The translations under genes were made by a program, and so were the position numbers. A DNA stretch of 41,048 bases. Source: Cyclobacteriaceae bacterium (GTDB taxonomy: Bacteria > Bacteroidota > Bacteroidia > Cytophagales > Cyclobacteriaceae). The stretch is from NCBI GenBank assembly GCA_028278225.1, contig JANQEU010000054.1, positions 1 to 41,048 on the forward strand. The letters run 5' to 3'. Below the pieces are notes generated by a model. It worked only from the letters and a program-made list of their open reading frames with translations. It ran no database searches and was not told where the DNA came from. Shown here piece after piece: positions 18,452 through 27,225 of this stretch. The first letter of the stretch is position 1. Every line of letters begins with the position of its first letter.

Positions 18452-19438
18452 CTACCCTCCTATGGCCACCATACTCCTGTTTTTGTATTTTGAGGAGATC
18501 GCCTCAAAAGAATCGATACCAGCCCGCTGTTCGGATTTTCCCAAAATACTGTTTCTTATCAGATCTTCCACATTCCGACCATCTCTCAGGGGAGTAAGTA
18601 AATCAGTTTTATCGTTGGAAAAAAGGCAATTGGTCATCATCCCGTCAGCCGATAAACGGATCCTGTTACATGTACTGCAGAATGGATTTGTCACAGATCC
18701 AATAATTCCAAAACTTCCTTTATATCCCTCGATCCTGTAGTTTTTGGCAGTGTTATTGAATTTATCGGGAAGCGAAATGACTTTCTCCCGGGTAAAATAT
18801 AATGCGATCATCTCCATTATTTCGTTGAATGAGACCTTCTTCCCCCAATTCCACTTATTGCCATTAAAAGGCATGAACTCAATAAATCTGATATCAAGTG
18901 GTTGATCTTTTGTCCACTTTACAAAATCAATAATCTCATCATCATTGACGTCCTTCATTATCACGGCATTGACCTTCACCTTAAAATCGTTTTTCAACAA
19001 CAATTCAATATTGGAGATGATCCGTTCGAAATAGTCTCTTCTCGATATGCCATGCTGCCTGTCACTCTTCAACGAGTCCAGGCTGACATTGACGCAACTG
19101 ATATTGGCCGAACGGAAAGTCCCGATATATTCATCAACCAATATACCATTCGTGGTAATGCATAAGCTGACAGGCAGCCCGCTCAGCTTCCTGATAATTT
19201 GATGGGCATCCTTCCTGACCAGGGGTTCACCGCCCGTCAGTCTGATCTTTTTTACCCCCAGTCTCACGAAAATCTTCGCCAGATCCAGGATCTCCTCCTG
19301 CCGCATAAATACCGCACGTTCTCTTATGGGGATGCCTTTTTCAGGCATGCAATAGAAGCATCGCAAATTACACCTTTCAGTAAGTGAAATTCTCAGGTAG
19401 TCGTGAACACGACCAAAACTGTCTCTTACAGGTATCAT
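18452..19438 (-). CDS. moaA: GTP 3',8-cyclase MoaA (molybdopterin biosynthesis)
   Basis: This 328-aa radical-SAM enzyme converts GTP to 3',8-cyclo-GTP, the first step of molybdopterin synthesis. The N-terminal SAM cluster is CNLRCFYC (Cys23, Cys27, Cys30), with RLTGGEPLVR for SAM binding. The C-terminal cluster that holds GTP is NPFCSTCNRIRLSADG plus TNCLF, and the protein ends in Gly-Gly, the functional MoaA tail. The length is normal. It starts 10 bp after the stop of the hemerythrin gene, so the two are co-transcribed from the promoter carrying the palindrome at 20227-20240. The location fits supply of molybdenum cofactor to the nitrate reductase encoded nearby. No other moa, moe or mob gene is in the window. 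Confidence 0.96.
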   Translation of the reverse strand: MIPVRDSFGRVHDYLRISLTERCNLRCFYCMPEKGIPIRERAVFMRQEEILDLAKIFVRLGVKKIRLTGGEPLVRKDAHQIIRKLSGLPVSLCITTNGILVDEYIGTFRSANISCVNVSLDSLKSDRQHGISRRDYFERIISNIELLLKNDFKVKVNAVIMKDVNDDEIIDFVKWTKDQPLDIRFIEFMPFNGNKWNWGKKVSFNEIMEMIALYFTREKVISLPDKFNNTAKNYRIEGYKGSFGIIGSVTNPFCSTCNRIRLSADGMMTNCLFSNDKTDLLTPLRDGRNVEDLIRNSILGKSEQRAGIDSFEAISSKYKNRSMVAIGG

Positions 19439-19448
19439 CTGCCGGATG

Positions 19449-20171
19449 TTATTCGTTATTGAGGTTTTCCCCGATAAGATCCAGTTCCTCCGGTGAGAGT
19501 AGTTTTTGTGCCAAAGGAAAAAGCGTCTTGTCCTCCCTGAATATGTGTAACCTCAACAATTCTATTAGCTCGATACCATTGTGATACGCGAGATCCAGGG
19601 TAAGCGCCCGGGAGTTTTTATCCGGTAATCGGTATGCCAACCCCAGCAGATTCATAGTCAGTGTGGCAAGCTGAATAAATTTGATGTGATCGTCCTCCAT
19701 GAGATCAACAGCCGTTTTTGGGATCGGCTCCTTGCTGTGTTCACCCGAATCGATCATTCGTTGATGGAGGATAGGAAAAAGATGTCTTTCTTCCTTGCGG
19801 TTATGCACCACAATATGGTTATCGAAAAAATCGAAGAATGACGAAAACGAATCGCTGATCTCCTGGGTCATTTGAAAGCCCCCTTCACGGAACGAGATCA
19901 GCGAAGATTCAAATTTTTCCAGCTCAACGGTAACTTCCTTGTGCTCATTTATGAGAGATTGGAGGTTTTGCTGAAAGTTTTTGGTATCGACATCCGAAAC
20001 GGTATAATTCTCATCATACGCTTCCGGTGGATCCATTGGTGATGTCTCTGTTTCCGCTTCAATACCTTTTTCCACTAACCGTGTGATCGGGTCAGTTTTC
20101 TTAAGATCATTGTTCTCCCCCTTTCCGGATTCCATCACCCTCTTGCCAGTATTCCTGTCAATGATTTTCAT
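19449..20171 (-). CDS. Hemerythrin-like (HHE domain) di-iron protein
   Basis: This 240-aa cytoplasmic protein has an unusual polar N-terminal tail of about 60 residues and then a four-helix hemerythrin/HHE domain. Candidate iron ligands are His77 (NEHKE), His119, His123-x3-Glu127, His162 (EDDHIKF) and His209-x3-Glu213 (LHIFREDKTLFP). Proteins of this type bind O2 or handle nitric oxide, or repair Fe-S damage. Here the setting beside moaA and the nitrate genes favours a nitrosative-stress or oxygen-sensing role, which is an inference. The first 60 residues are not like known domains I recognise. An FNR-like palindrome is centred 62 bp upstream of the start codon. Confidence 0.87.
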   Translation of the reverse strand: MKIIDRNTGKRVMESGKGENNDLKKTDPITRLVEKGIEAETETSPMDPPEAYDENYTVSDVDTKNFQQNLQSLINEHKEVTVELEKFESSLISFREGGFQMTQEISDSFSSFFDFFDNHIVVHNRKEERHLFPILHQRMIDSGEHSKEPIPKTAVDLMEDDHIKFIQLATLTMNLLGLAYRLPDKNSRALTLDLAYHNGIELIELLRLHIFREDKTLFPLAQKLLSPEELDLIGENLNNE

Positions 20172-20225
20172 TTTTTCACAATTTCAATGATGACTATAAA
20201 GTACGTCCCGATCCGGGTGAGATAG

Positions 20226-20241
20226 TATGATTTGGATCATA
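20226..20241. promoter_or_regulatory. FNR-like palindrome upstream of hemerythrin-moaA
   Basis: TATGAT-TTGG-ATCATA is a perfect 6+6 inverted repeat (core ATGAT-N4-ATCAT, 20227-20240), centred about 62 bp before the hemerythrin ATG. It matches the architecture of FNR boxes (TTGAT-N4-ATCAA in E. coli), with the outer base changed. It recurs three more times in the nitrate block. Confidence 0.75.
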
Positions 20242-20288
20242 ATGTTTTTCATTGTTTTGTTCGTGCTGCACGCCGTTATAAATTGATC

Positions 20289-21392
20289 TTACCACTCCCC
20301 CTTTTGAGAAAGTTGAACTACAAAATTTGATCCTTTATCAACTTCACTAGTGAAACTGATCGAACCTCCCATCATTTCAACATGCCGTTTAGTGATGTTG
20401 AGTCCAAGTCCTGTACCCTGTATATTTGAGACATTACTGGCCCTGTAAAATTGCTCCCACATATGATGCTGTTCTTCCTTTGGAATGCCAATACCATGGT
20501 CTTTAACTGTCAGCATTACATTTTCACTGCCAGCCTCCGTGCTGATCTCGATGACTTGTCCTTCACCGGAATATTTAATGGCATTGGATAGCAGGTTGGT
20601 GATCACCTTTCTCAACAATTTTTTGTCCAGGTTTTTGACATCTTTGGGGCCTGAATACGTGTAATGGATCTTCTGATTATTTCTTTTGATGAGATTCAGC
20701 TCTTCAATAACATCTGTACAAAGCGCCGTTAAATCGAAATTTTCCTTCACCACTTCCTGCTTTCCATGTTCCAGTTTGTCCAGAGAGAGAAAATCATCGA
20801 GTATCGAAACCAAATTTTGGACCGATAGCGTAATGCGATTGATATGCTTCTCCCGTTTTTCACGTTGATCCGGCTCATGATACTTATCGATCAATGCCGC
20901 CGAAGAAAGAACCGTGCTCAAAGGTGTCCGGAATTCATGTGAAGCGATGGTGACGAACCGAGACTTATGATCATTCAGGTCTTTTTGATGCTCAAGAGCG
21001 GCAACTAATTCTCGGGTTCGTTCCTTTATTTTTTGCTCAAGGTTATCCTTGGACTTGTTCAATTCCCTGGTATATTCCTTCACCTTCTCCAGTGCGCGCT
21101 TCTGATAATAAACTCCAAAAGCCACCACCCAGATTGCAAAACCCGCATACAGTCGATTTAGCAGAACTTTCCATAGTTCGCCTCCGGTCGGTGACAAAAA
21201 GTAGCCGGTAATTGTCAGTACCGTAGCGATAACTCCTAAATACAATCCGGAATATCTGTTTTCGAATCGCAAACCCATCAACACAAAAGCCACGTAAGGC
21301 ACACCCCCGGCTACGCCGAGCTGCATCTTAATATCCAGGAAAAAAATGACTGCACCGATTAAAGCAGTCAGAATTACCTTGAGCCACAACAT
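20289..21392 (-). CDS. Membrane sensor histidine kinase
   Basis: This 367-aa protein has a hydrophobic N-terminus with about four membrane helices (residues 5-98) and almost no periplasmic domain, a coiled coil (100-140), then a HisKA domain with His152 in IASHEFRTPLS. The HATPase domain has an N-box around 263-275 (TNLLSNAIKYS), DHGIGI (298-303) and GTGLGL (326-331), so it is complete. The short membrane sensor suggests it reads a membrane or redox signal, such as quinone state, but this is a guess. No response regulator is adjacent. It lies between the porin/narK operon and the hemerythrin gene on the same strand, so it may belong to the nitrate block by position only. Confidence 0.88.
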   Translation of the reverse strand: MLWLKVILTALIGAVIFFLDIKMQLGVAGGVPYVAFVLMGLRFENRYSGLYLGVIATVLTITGYFLSPTGGELWKVLLNRLYAGFAIWVVAFGVYYQKRALEKVKEYTRELNKSKDNLEQKIKERTRELVAALEHQKDLNDHKSRFVTIASHEFRTPLSTVLSSAALIDKYHEPDQREKREKHINRITLSVQNLVSILDDFLSLDKLEHGKQEVVKENFDLTALCTDVIEELNLIKRNNQKIHYTYSGPKDVKNLDKKLLRKVITNLLSNAIKYSGEGQVIEISTEAGSENVMLTVKDHGIGIPKEEQHHMWEQFYRASNVSNIQGTGLGLNITKRHVEMMGGSISFTSEVDKGSNFVVQLSQKGEW

Positions 21393-21475
21393 ATGGTGCT
21401 ATTCCACTTACAAATCGAAAATTAGAAGGTTGACCTCTTCACAGATTGTATCCAACAGTTTGTTAATTAGATAAT

Positions 21476-22762
21476 TTAATTTGGTTCCTTGCTCAAAAAG
21501 TCAGGCTTTAACTTTAGCATGACATAAGCCCAATTGCTTGTAGCACCTGTATCCCCCCCTTTCAATTCCACCATTGAGTCAGTGCCAAACATCTGCGAAT
21601 AACCTAATTGGAGTGACATGTCCGGGGAAATGGTGTAGGTGGATGTAATATCTATCTCCGTACCCAGGTAACTATCTACGGCTACGATGTTTCCCGTAGC
21701 TGCAAATTCTCCTGAATCAATAATATCGGAATCGGACAGGAAGAAGTGAGCGTGAAGGGCTAATTTATTTCTCTCGGTCTTGTAGTCCATTTTGAAAAAT
21801 ATGTCCTTCAGACCGGCATTGTTGATGTGATTCCCGACGAAAAAATAATCCATGAAGCCATTGAACTTATGGTTTGTGCCATAAAACGGATTGAATGAAT
21901 TGATCTCTGTAGCTGATGGATCAGTCTGGCTGGTTCCGGACAATATTTCAAAACCGGGACTAAACTGCAGCTGGCCCGTTTTGTACACGACATCTACAGC
22001 CAGATTGTATGCACTCAAATCCTGTGAACCAATTTTTCCCATCTGGTAGTAAAACGCAGCATTAAGGTTGAGTGCATTCCCTTTAAAAACAGACCGCGCA
22101 CCGATCGTCTGGCTAAACTTTGCCTTGCCGCTGGCTGGTGCGGTGGCTGTTTCCACCCCATTATTCAGGAACAAAAAACTTGTATTATTCCTGGCGCCGA
22201 AATTTTGGTTTACCCACAAAAACTGCATGGTTTTATAATTACCCGGCACGGTGTAAAGGTGTGTATTCAATTGTTCCCTGTCCTGGTTGAAGCCCAGACC
22301 AATATGCACCTTGGTTTCCCCACTGGCAATCTTCAGTAATCCCACATCATGGCTCCTGCCCTGCATTGCCCAGTCTACATTGCCAAGTATCCGGTGATCA
22401 TCATAGATCAGTTCCTGTCTCCCAATCTTCACTGAAACCCCCTCCTTCAGACTGACTTCTCCCCAGGCTTCGTGGATAGATAAGAATCCGTCACTTATAT
22501 TGAGCTGGGAAACACTTCCCCATGTTCTGATGTCCTGAACGGCTACTCCAAATTTGTACCTGGGGTTAGTATAACCTAATATTAATCTGGTACGCTGAGA
22601 GGTGAAAAAAGCAACGTCCTGATCTTTAGCTGCCAGGGACTTGAAACCATGCCTAAGCTCTGACCTGGGAATATACTGTCCTTTAAAAGAAATCTGAGCA
22701 AAAGCACCTGCACCTATAAGCAGAAAAGACAAAACAAAAAGAAGACTCTTTCGAAATCGCAT
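21476..22762 (-). CDS. Outer-membrane porin, alginate-export family-like
   Basis: I choose the start that gives MRFRKSLLFVLSFLL..AFAQ, a clear signal peptide (428 aa). In-frame ATGs at 22789 and 22840 would add polar residues and overlap the narK gene. The mature protein alternates aromatic and polar residues in short beta strands and contains IGRQELIYDDHRILGNVDW, typical of alginate-export/AlgE-like barrels (PF13372 type). It begins 20 bp after the stop of the NarK-type gene upstream and is likely in the same transcript. Its job is probably to let nitrate or nitrite through the outer membrane, inferred only from this linkage. The sequence ends with a likely final strand (WAYVMLKLKPDF). Confidence 0.78.
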   Translation of the reverse strand: MRFRKSLLFVLSFLLIGAGAFAQISFKGQYIPRSELRHGFKSLAAKDQDVAFFTSQRTRLILGYTNPRYKFGVAVQDIRTWGSVSQLNISDGFLSIHEAWGEVSLKEGVSVKIGRQELIYDDHRILGNVDWAMQGRSHDVGLLKIASGETKVHIGLGFNQDREQLNTHLYTVPGNYKTMQFLWVNQNFGARNNTSFLFLNNGVETATAPASGKAKFSQTIGARSVFKGNALNLNAAFYYQMGKIGSQDLSAYNLAVDVVYKTGQLQFSPGFEILSGTSQTDPSATEINSFNPFYGTNHKFNGFMDYFFVGNHINNAGLKDIFFKMDYKTERNKLALHAHFFLSDSDIIDSGEFAATGNIVAVDSYLGTEIDITSTYTISPDMSLQLGYSQMFGTDSMVELKGGDTGATSNWAYVMLKLKPDFLSKEPN

Positions 22763-22782
22763 ATTTTTACTTGAAGTATAGT

Positions 22783-24381
22783 TCAACATTTTATTCCTGA
22801 GTTTTTCCTGTCGTAGTACCACCAGTTCAGAACCAGACATATCAGGTAGTAAGCGGCAAAACCGTACAATGCATATTCCGGTGTGCCTGCCTGAATCTGC
22901 TGTCCAAAGACTTTGGGGATGATAAAAGCGCCATAAGCGGCAATGGCCGATGTCCAGCCAAGAACAGGACCCGCCAGTTCCTTACTAAATATGTAAGGAA
23001 TACTCCTGAACGTGGATCCGTTACCGATTCCCGTAGTAATGAACAAGACCATAAAGCACCCGAAAAATGGCCACCAGTACTTCTCCGGAGTTGCACTTTC
23101 CTTCGCCAGGATGATAAAATAGGCAACAGCCAACGTGGCCAGGATCTGTGCGATCGTGCTGAATGATGTCACCCTTGATCCACTATTTATCTTATCTGAA
23201 AGCCATCCCCCAACGGGTCGGATCAATGCACCCAGCACGGGGCCAATAAAAACCCAAAGCAGGAAATTGGGAGCGTTTGGATTTATATAAGTAGGATCTA
23301 CCGGGTCCGAATAAACAAAAACGTCCTGACACAACTTGGGGAATGCCGCTGAGAAGCCAATAAAGGACCCGAAGGTCATGATGTAGATAATGGTCATTAT
23401 CCAGTTATGTTTATCACTGAATATGGTGAACTGCTTGTTCAGATTTTCCTTGATCTCCCCGGGCGACAGGTACTTCATCAGCATCACTGTCAGGATGATC
23501 ACAATCGGAAGCACTATCCACATGTTGACTCCCAGCCCAACAAGCAGATACGCCCCAACACTGGCAGCGATTAGTCCGAGCATCACCAGGAACAGGGTCT
23601 TGAAAACACCTGTAATTGTATTTGGCAATTTGGGCGTTCCGGTGATTACATTGTTCATGCCGATGAAAGCGGCAATTGTTGAAAGGGCCAGAACAGGTAC
23701 CCATACCCATCCGGCATTTTGGATGCCGGAGAGCGCTTCTCCCCGTACCACAACACCCTCGCTGTTTAGTACTCCGAAGAAGGAGAATCCGACGATCCAG
23801 GGAATTGTTTTTTGCATTACCCCCACTCCCAGATTACCAATGCCCGCATTGAGCCCCAAAGATGTCCCCTGAACACGTTTGGGGAAAAAGTAACTGATAT
23901 TGCTCATCGAGGAAGCAAAATTTCCACCGCCAAAACCTGAAAGTGTCGCAAGAATCGCAAACGTGATATAAGAAGTATTTATATCGCTCAATGCAATTCC
24001 TACTCCAATCGTGGGAATAAGTAAAAGTGAAGTAGTAATAAATATCACATTTCGACCACCTCCAATCCCAATGAGGAAAGAATTCGGAATCCGCAGGGTG
24101 GCCCCGGCCAAACCTGCGATAGCCGGCAACGTGTAATACAAGGCGTTGATTTCCTTAAGTTTTTCAGCCACCTGATCAGGACTCATATCCGGCGTGATCA
24201 TGCCGAAATTGTACCCAAACTCCTTGAGCTTGGTAGCAATAATGCTCCACATGATCCAAACCGCAAATGCAAGAAGCAGGGCAGGTATGGATATCCACAA
24301 GTTTTTTGTAGCGATTTTCTTACCCGTTGTCTTCCAGAAGGATTCATCCTCCACGTTCCAGGTACTGATGTTAGTAGGCAT
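22783..24381 (-). CDS. narK: NarK-type nitrate/nitrite MFS transporter (copy 2 of operon)
   Basis: This 532-aa membrane protein has 12 helices and NarK signature features. An alpha-helix 5 motif, NAGIGNLGVG, replaces the usual GxGNxG pattern, and a helix 11 stretch reads GNGSTFRSIPY. It starts with an unusual hydrophilic N-terminus (MPTNISTWNVEDESFW) and has a longer insert before helix 3 (about residues 60-85). It carries nitrate inward or exchanges nitrate for nitrite across the inner membrane. It begins 32 bp after the stop of the other NarK-type gene, so both are in one operon. Two different NarK branches together, as in the fused NarK1-NarK2 of Paracoccus, suggest one H+/nitrate symporter and one nitrate/nitrite antiporter. 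Which is which needs a tree. Confidence 0.88.
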   Translation of the reverse strand: MPTNISTWNVEDESFWKTTGKKIATKNLWISIPALLLAFAVWIMWSIIATKLKEFGYNFGMITPDMSPDQVAEKLKEINALYYTLPAIAGLAGATLRIPNSFLIGIGGGRNVIFITTSLLLIPTIGVGIALSDINTSYITFAILATLSGFGGGNFASSMSNISYFFPKRVQGTSLGLNAGIGNLGVGVMQKTIPWIVGFSFFGVLNSEGVVVRGEALSGIQNAGWVWVPVLALSTIAAFIGMNNVITGTPKLPNTITGVFKTLFLVMLGLIAASVGAYLLVGLGVNMWIVLPIVIILTVMLMKYLSPGEIKENLNKQFTIFSDKHNWIMTIIYIMTFGSFIGFSAAFPKLCQDVFVYSDPVDPTYINPNAPNFLLWVFIGPVLGALIRPVGGWLSDKINSGSRVTSFSTIAQILATLAVAYFIILAKESATPEKYWWPFFGCFMVLFITTGIGNGSTFRSIPYIFSKELAGPVLGWTSAIAAYGAFIIPKVFGQQIQAGTPEYALYGFAAYYLICLVLNWWYYDRKNSGIKC

Positions 24382-24413
24382 GATCTTCTCTTTTATTTTT
24401 TAATTTGATCTGT

Positions 24414-26009
24414 TTATGATTCATTCATTTCGGTCTCAAGAACCTGTTCTTCCTCATAGGCCATTTCCTCCGAAAAGGCACCTTTGGGCTCCTTCAGAAA
24501 GATCAGGCAATACAGAAAACTCAAAGCTGCACCGAGTGAAATGATATAGAAAAATGTTTTCGCGTCGACCAGAGAATAGATCACCAGGTAAATCACAGCT
24601 CCAACATTTCCATAGGCACCGGCCATTCCTGCAATCTGACCCGTCATTTTCTTATTAATTGAGGGTATTACGGCAAATGTTGCCCCTTCCGCCCCCTGTA
24701 CAAATATGGAGGCACCAATGGTGATGACGATGGCTATCACCAGCCACCAAACGCCCTTAAACATTGGGATAATTGTTGCAATACCATTTTCGTCCAGAGG
24801 CCCATATTTACCGATCAATCCCATTCCGAGAAAACCCACGGCAATGCCCAGCATATATATCAGCATTGTCCTCTTCCTGTTTGTCATTTTATCTGAAATG
24901 TAACCTCCAAGCGGACGGGCAAACAGGTTCACAAAGGCAAATGATGAGGCAATTAATCCCGCAAAGGTGGCAGTCATAATTAAATCACCGCGGCCATTGG
25001 TTATGCCGGAAAAAACCGTTTCGTAAAACATCGGAAGCATGGACACAACCGCCAGCTCAGCACCAAAATTTGCAAAATAGGTACTATTGAGGGCAGCCAC
25101 ACTGCTCCATGAGTACTTATCCTCTTCAGGGACACCGTTTTTCAAATAGGGCAGATTGACCTGCAGGACCTTTACTACGTGAACGATATAAATGATCGTG
25201 AGAATTGCATAGATACCATAAAGTACATTTGATGAAAGAATGGCTTCACCATCCATTTTTACACTACCGATTTTCCAGGCCAGAACCCCCATGGCGCCAA
25301 CAAGTGGAAATGACCAAAGGAGGTACTGAAATAAATCCACATAGGAGCTAACCATCATAGGTTCAGCTTTTTTAGCTTTAATGATCTTTTTGCCGCTAGG
25401 AGCGTCACGAACCAAAAAGTAATAGGCAAATCCGTAAGCAATACACACCAGGCCATTCAAAGCCATTGCATATCTCCAGCCATCAGCCCCAATTCCGAGC
25501 CATTCACCCATAAACGTGATTGCAATCCATGGAAGTGTCATTGCGGCAAATGCTGACCCAAAATTTCCCCACCCGGCATAGAATCCTTCGGCCCTTCCGA
25601 CCATTTTCGGTGGGAACCACTGCGCCACCATCTTAATGCCGATAACGAACCCGGCACCAATTGAACCAAGCACCAACCTCGATATGAGTAATTGAAGGAA
25701 TGAGTCGCCAAATGCGAATACGATCGCCGGAACACCCATCACTATCATCAGTGCAGAAAAGACCACCCTCGCTCCATACCTGTCGATCAGCGCTCCGACA
25801 ACAATCCTTGCCGGAATAGTGAGCGCAACATTACAGATCGCCAATATCTTTATATGCTCACTGGTTAACCACCCCACATTACTAAGCATGGTAGTTGCCA
25901 GAGGAGCCATATTAAACCACACGTAGAAGGTGATGTAAAAGGCGATCCAGGTCCAGTGCAAGACTCTAATCCGTTCCTGGCTAAAGTCAATCAATTCAGG
26001 TCTTTTCAT
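24414..26009 (-). CDS. NarK/NRT2-type nitrate transporter (first gene of operon)
   Basis: This 531-aa protein has about 12 membrane helices. It shows the nitrate signature motifs AGWGNFGSAFAA (helix 5) and AGAYGNVGAVIYL (helix 11), and an MFS loop DRYGARVV between helices 2 and 3. It opens with IRVLHWTWIAFYITFYVWFNMAPL, similar to NarK1/NasA-type transporters. It imports nitrate, which the cytoplasm-facing NarG requires. It is the first gene of the transporter-porin unit, and its ATG faces the divergent 151-aa gene. An FNR-like palindrome lies in the shared 385-bp gap, 239 bp from this start. The C-terminal tail is acidic. Confidence 0.9.
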   Translation of the reverse strand: MKRPELIDFSQERIRVLHWTWIAFYITFYVWFNMAPLATTMLSNVGWLTSEHIKILAICNVALTIPARIVVGALIDRYGARVVFSALMIVMGVPAIVFAFGDSFLQLLISRLVLGSIGAGFVIGIKMVAQWFPPKMVGRAEGFYAGWGNFGSAFAAMTLPWIAITFMGEWLGIGADGWRYAMALNGLVCIAYGFAYYFLVRDAPSGKKIIKAKKAEPMMVSSYVDLFQYLLWSFPLVGAMGVLAWKIGSVKMDGEAILSSNVLYGIYAILTIIYIVHVVKVLQVNLPYLKNGVPEEDKYSWSSVAALNSTYFANFGAELAVVSMLPMFYETVFSGITNGRGDLIMTATFAGLIASSFAFVNLFARPLGGYISDKMTNRKRTMLIYMLGIAVGFLGMGLIGKYGPLDENGIATIIPMFKGVWWLVIAIVITIGASIFVQGAEGATFAVIPSINKKMTGQIAGMAGAYGNVGAVIYLVIYSLVDAKTFFYIISLGAALSFLYCLIFLKEPKGAFSEEMAYEEEQVLETEMNES

Positions 26010-26394
26010 AATGAATTATCAGGTTTAAAAAACAAATACAAAATGGCATCCGGATCATTATTCTGAGCACCAGGACAATCAATGTGTTATCCTCACAATC
26101 ATGAAACATCTACACAATTCCCGGTGCTTGCGGACACAATCGTTTGCTCTTGAAAAGATGCTCCGGTGAAATCCCATATGATCTGGCATGCACGCTCAAA
26201 TAAAGATTGATCCGCATATATTATCCATGATGCCAAATAGTGACAAGTATGACCGAGATCATACCTGTTAATAATTCAATCCCCCATTTTGGTAAATGAT
26301 ATTTTTTAACTGATTTTTGGAGTTCGCCTCAAATCATTCCGGTCAAATTGAATTGTTGTGAATCAGGCGGGCTAAAATCAATACAGTTCTCAGT
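26010..26394. other. Divergent intergenic control region (narK / 151-aa gene)
   Basis: This 385-bp gap separates the NarK-type operon from the small + strand gene. I see no ORF or RNA gene. It holds the near-perfect FNR-like site at 26248-26263. AT-rich stretches near both starts could be promoters, but I cannot point to a convincing -33/-7 pair. Confidence 0.6.
26248..26263. promoter_or_regulatory. FNR-like palindrome in narK divergent region
   Basis: TATGAC-CGAG-ATCATA matches the TATGAT-N4-ATCATA pattern of the site at 20226 with one mismatch. It is 132 bp before the 151-aa gene and 239 bp before narK, so it may serve either or both. Confidence 0.6.
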
Positions 26395-26850
26395 ATGAAA
26401 GAGTTGGACCCTGAAACCGTGGAGAGCAGCGAACTGGTACAACAGACCTTTGCTTATTGGTTTAAGGATCATGGTCATATTCGATCACCGTTCCCGGTTT
26501 ATATACAACCCCTGCTAAAACAGAAAGCAACAAATGCCTTTTTCGAGTGGGCTGCTTCACTTGACCCAAAAGCAAAGGACGAAGTGAATGATGTGATCAT
26601 CGGTGAAAAATTCGAGGAAATAATATTTCAAATTGCCACTAAACTCGTCGCGACGGAGGATGAAAAGATCACGCTTTTATACCCTTTCCTACCCAGAATA
26701 GGTGACAAAATCGAGGTAAAGAATAGTTCAGATAGTATTATAACAGACAGAATGATCATGAGTGAGGGCGACCATTCATTTTTAAAAGTGAAACTGAAAA
26801 ATGAGGAAACCGGGGAGGTTTGGGAAACTAAATTCGAGCTTCCGGCCTAA
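26395..26850 (+). CDS. Unknown 151-aa cytoplasmic protein beside nitrate genes
   Basis: I do not recognise this protein. It has no signal peptide, membrane helix or cysteine. Residues 1-80 look alpha-helical (QQTFAYWFKDHGHIRSPFP, then AFFEWAASLDPKAKDE), and residues 95-151 look beta-rich (KIEVKNSSDS, HSFLKVKLKNEETGEVW, KFELPA). It is acidic overall. The gene is complete, starts with ATG and stands alone. It is divergent from the narK operon and shares a control region with the FNR-like site, so it may be co-regulated with nitrate respiration. The helical first half and compact beta second half could be a small binding or sensory protein, but no function can be claimed. Confidence 0.75.
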   Translation: MKELDPETVESSELVQQTFAYWFKDHGHIRSPFPVYIQPLLKQKATNAFFEWAASLDPKAKDEVNDVIIGEKFEEIIFQIATKLVATEDEKITLLYPFLPRIGDKIEVKNSSDSIITDRMIMSEGDHSFLKVKLKNEETGEVWETKFELPA

Positions 26851-26961
26851 TTCGGTTTATCGCTGATCCACTTACCTTCACTCCTGGCATTTTTTGTCGA
26901 GCCGGTTTTCCTAACCTGTCCATTTTCATATTTAATTCCGATTACTTGTGGTTATGTTAAA

Positions 26962-27069
26962 ATGAAAAACTGCTCATGCAATGACCACCGGCGCGGCAAC
27001 CAAATTATGGTTGGAGTTGTACCTGAACCTAAGAAGGGCCATACCACAACAGAAAAAGTCCGGACATGA
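26962..27069 (+). CDS. Possible small ORF, 35 aa, with N-terminal CxC
   Basis: ATG at 26962 opens a 35-codon frame beginning MKNCSCNDHRRGNQ, basic and rich in polar residues, with Cys4 and Cys6. It ends at TGA 27067-27069, inside the left part of the hairpin 27057-27082. No ribosome-binding site is evident and no homolog is recognised. The frame could be chance in a 375-bp gap. The alternative is that this stretch is only the 3' region of the 151-aa gene. Confidence 0.25.
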   Translation: MKNCSCNDHRRGNQIMVGVVPEPKKGHTTTEKVRT

Positions 27070-27082
27070 AAATTTCCGGACT
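27057..27082 (+). terminator. Perfect 8-bp hairpin, possible terminator
   Basis: AGTCCGGA (27057-27064) and TCCGGACT (27075-27082) are exact inverted arms around a 10-nt loop. The stem is GC-rich, but only a weak AT stretch (CAAATTATG) follows, so it may be a terminator for the 151-aa transcript or a structural element. Confidence 0.5.
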
Positions 27083-27225
27083 CAAATTATGCATTGTTAA
27101 GAGATTTTCTTCAGTTCAATTTCATAACTTGCAGAGTTAAAACCTGAAACAAACCAATAATGTAAACCGCTTCGTTTCAAACAACCAAAATTCGAGTAAA
27201 AGAAGACCACAACCTGTCGGTAACT

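Larger units (their letters stand above)
26851..27225. other. Intergenic region before the FNR-type gene
   Basis: This 375-bp gap contains the doubtful 35-aa frame (26962-27069) and the hairpin at 27057-27082. I found no copy of the ATGAT-N4-ATCAT site in it, so the FNR-type gene does not obviously control itself through that site. No RNA gene was recognised. Confidence 0.55.

Noticed and set aside
22763-22840. Longer N-terminus of the porin overlapping narK
   Set aside because: It would place over 20 polar residues before a good signal peptide; the later ATG at 22762 is more sensible.
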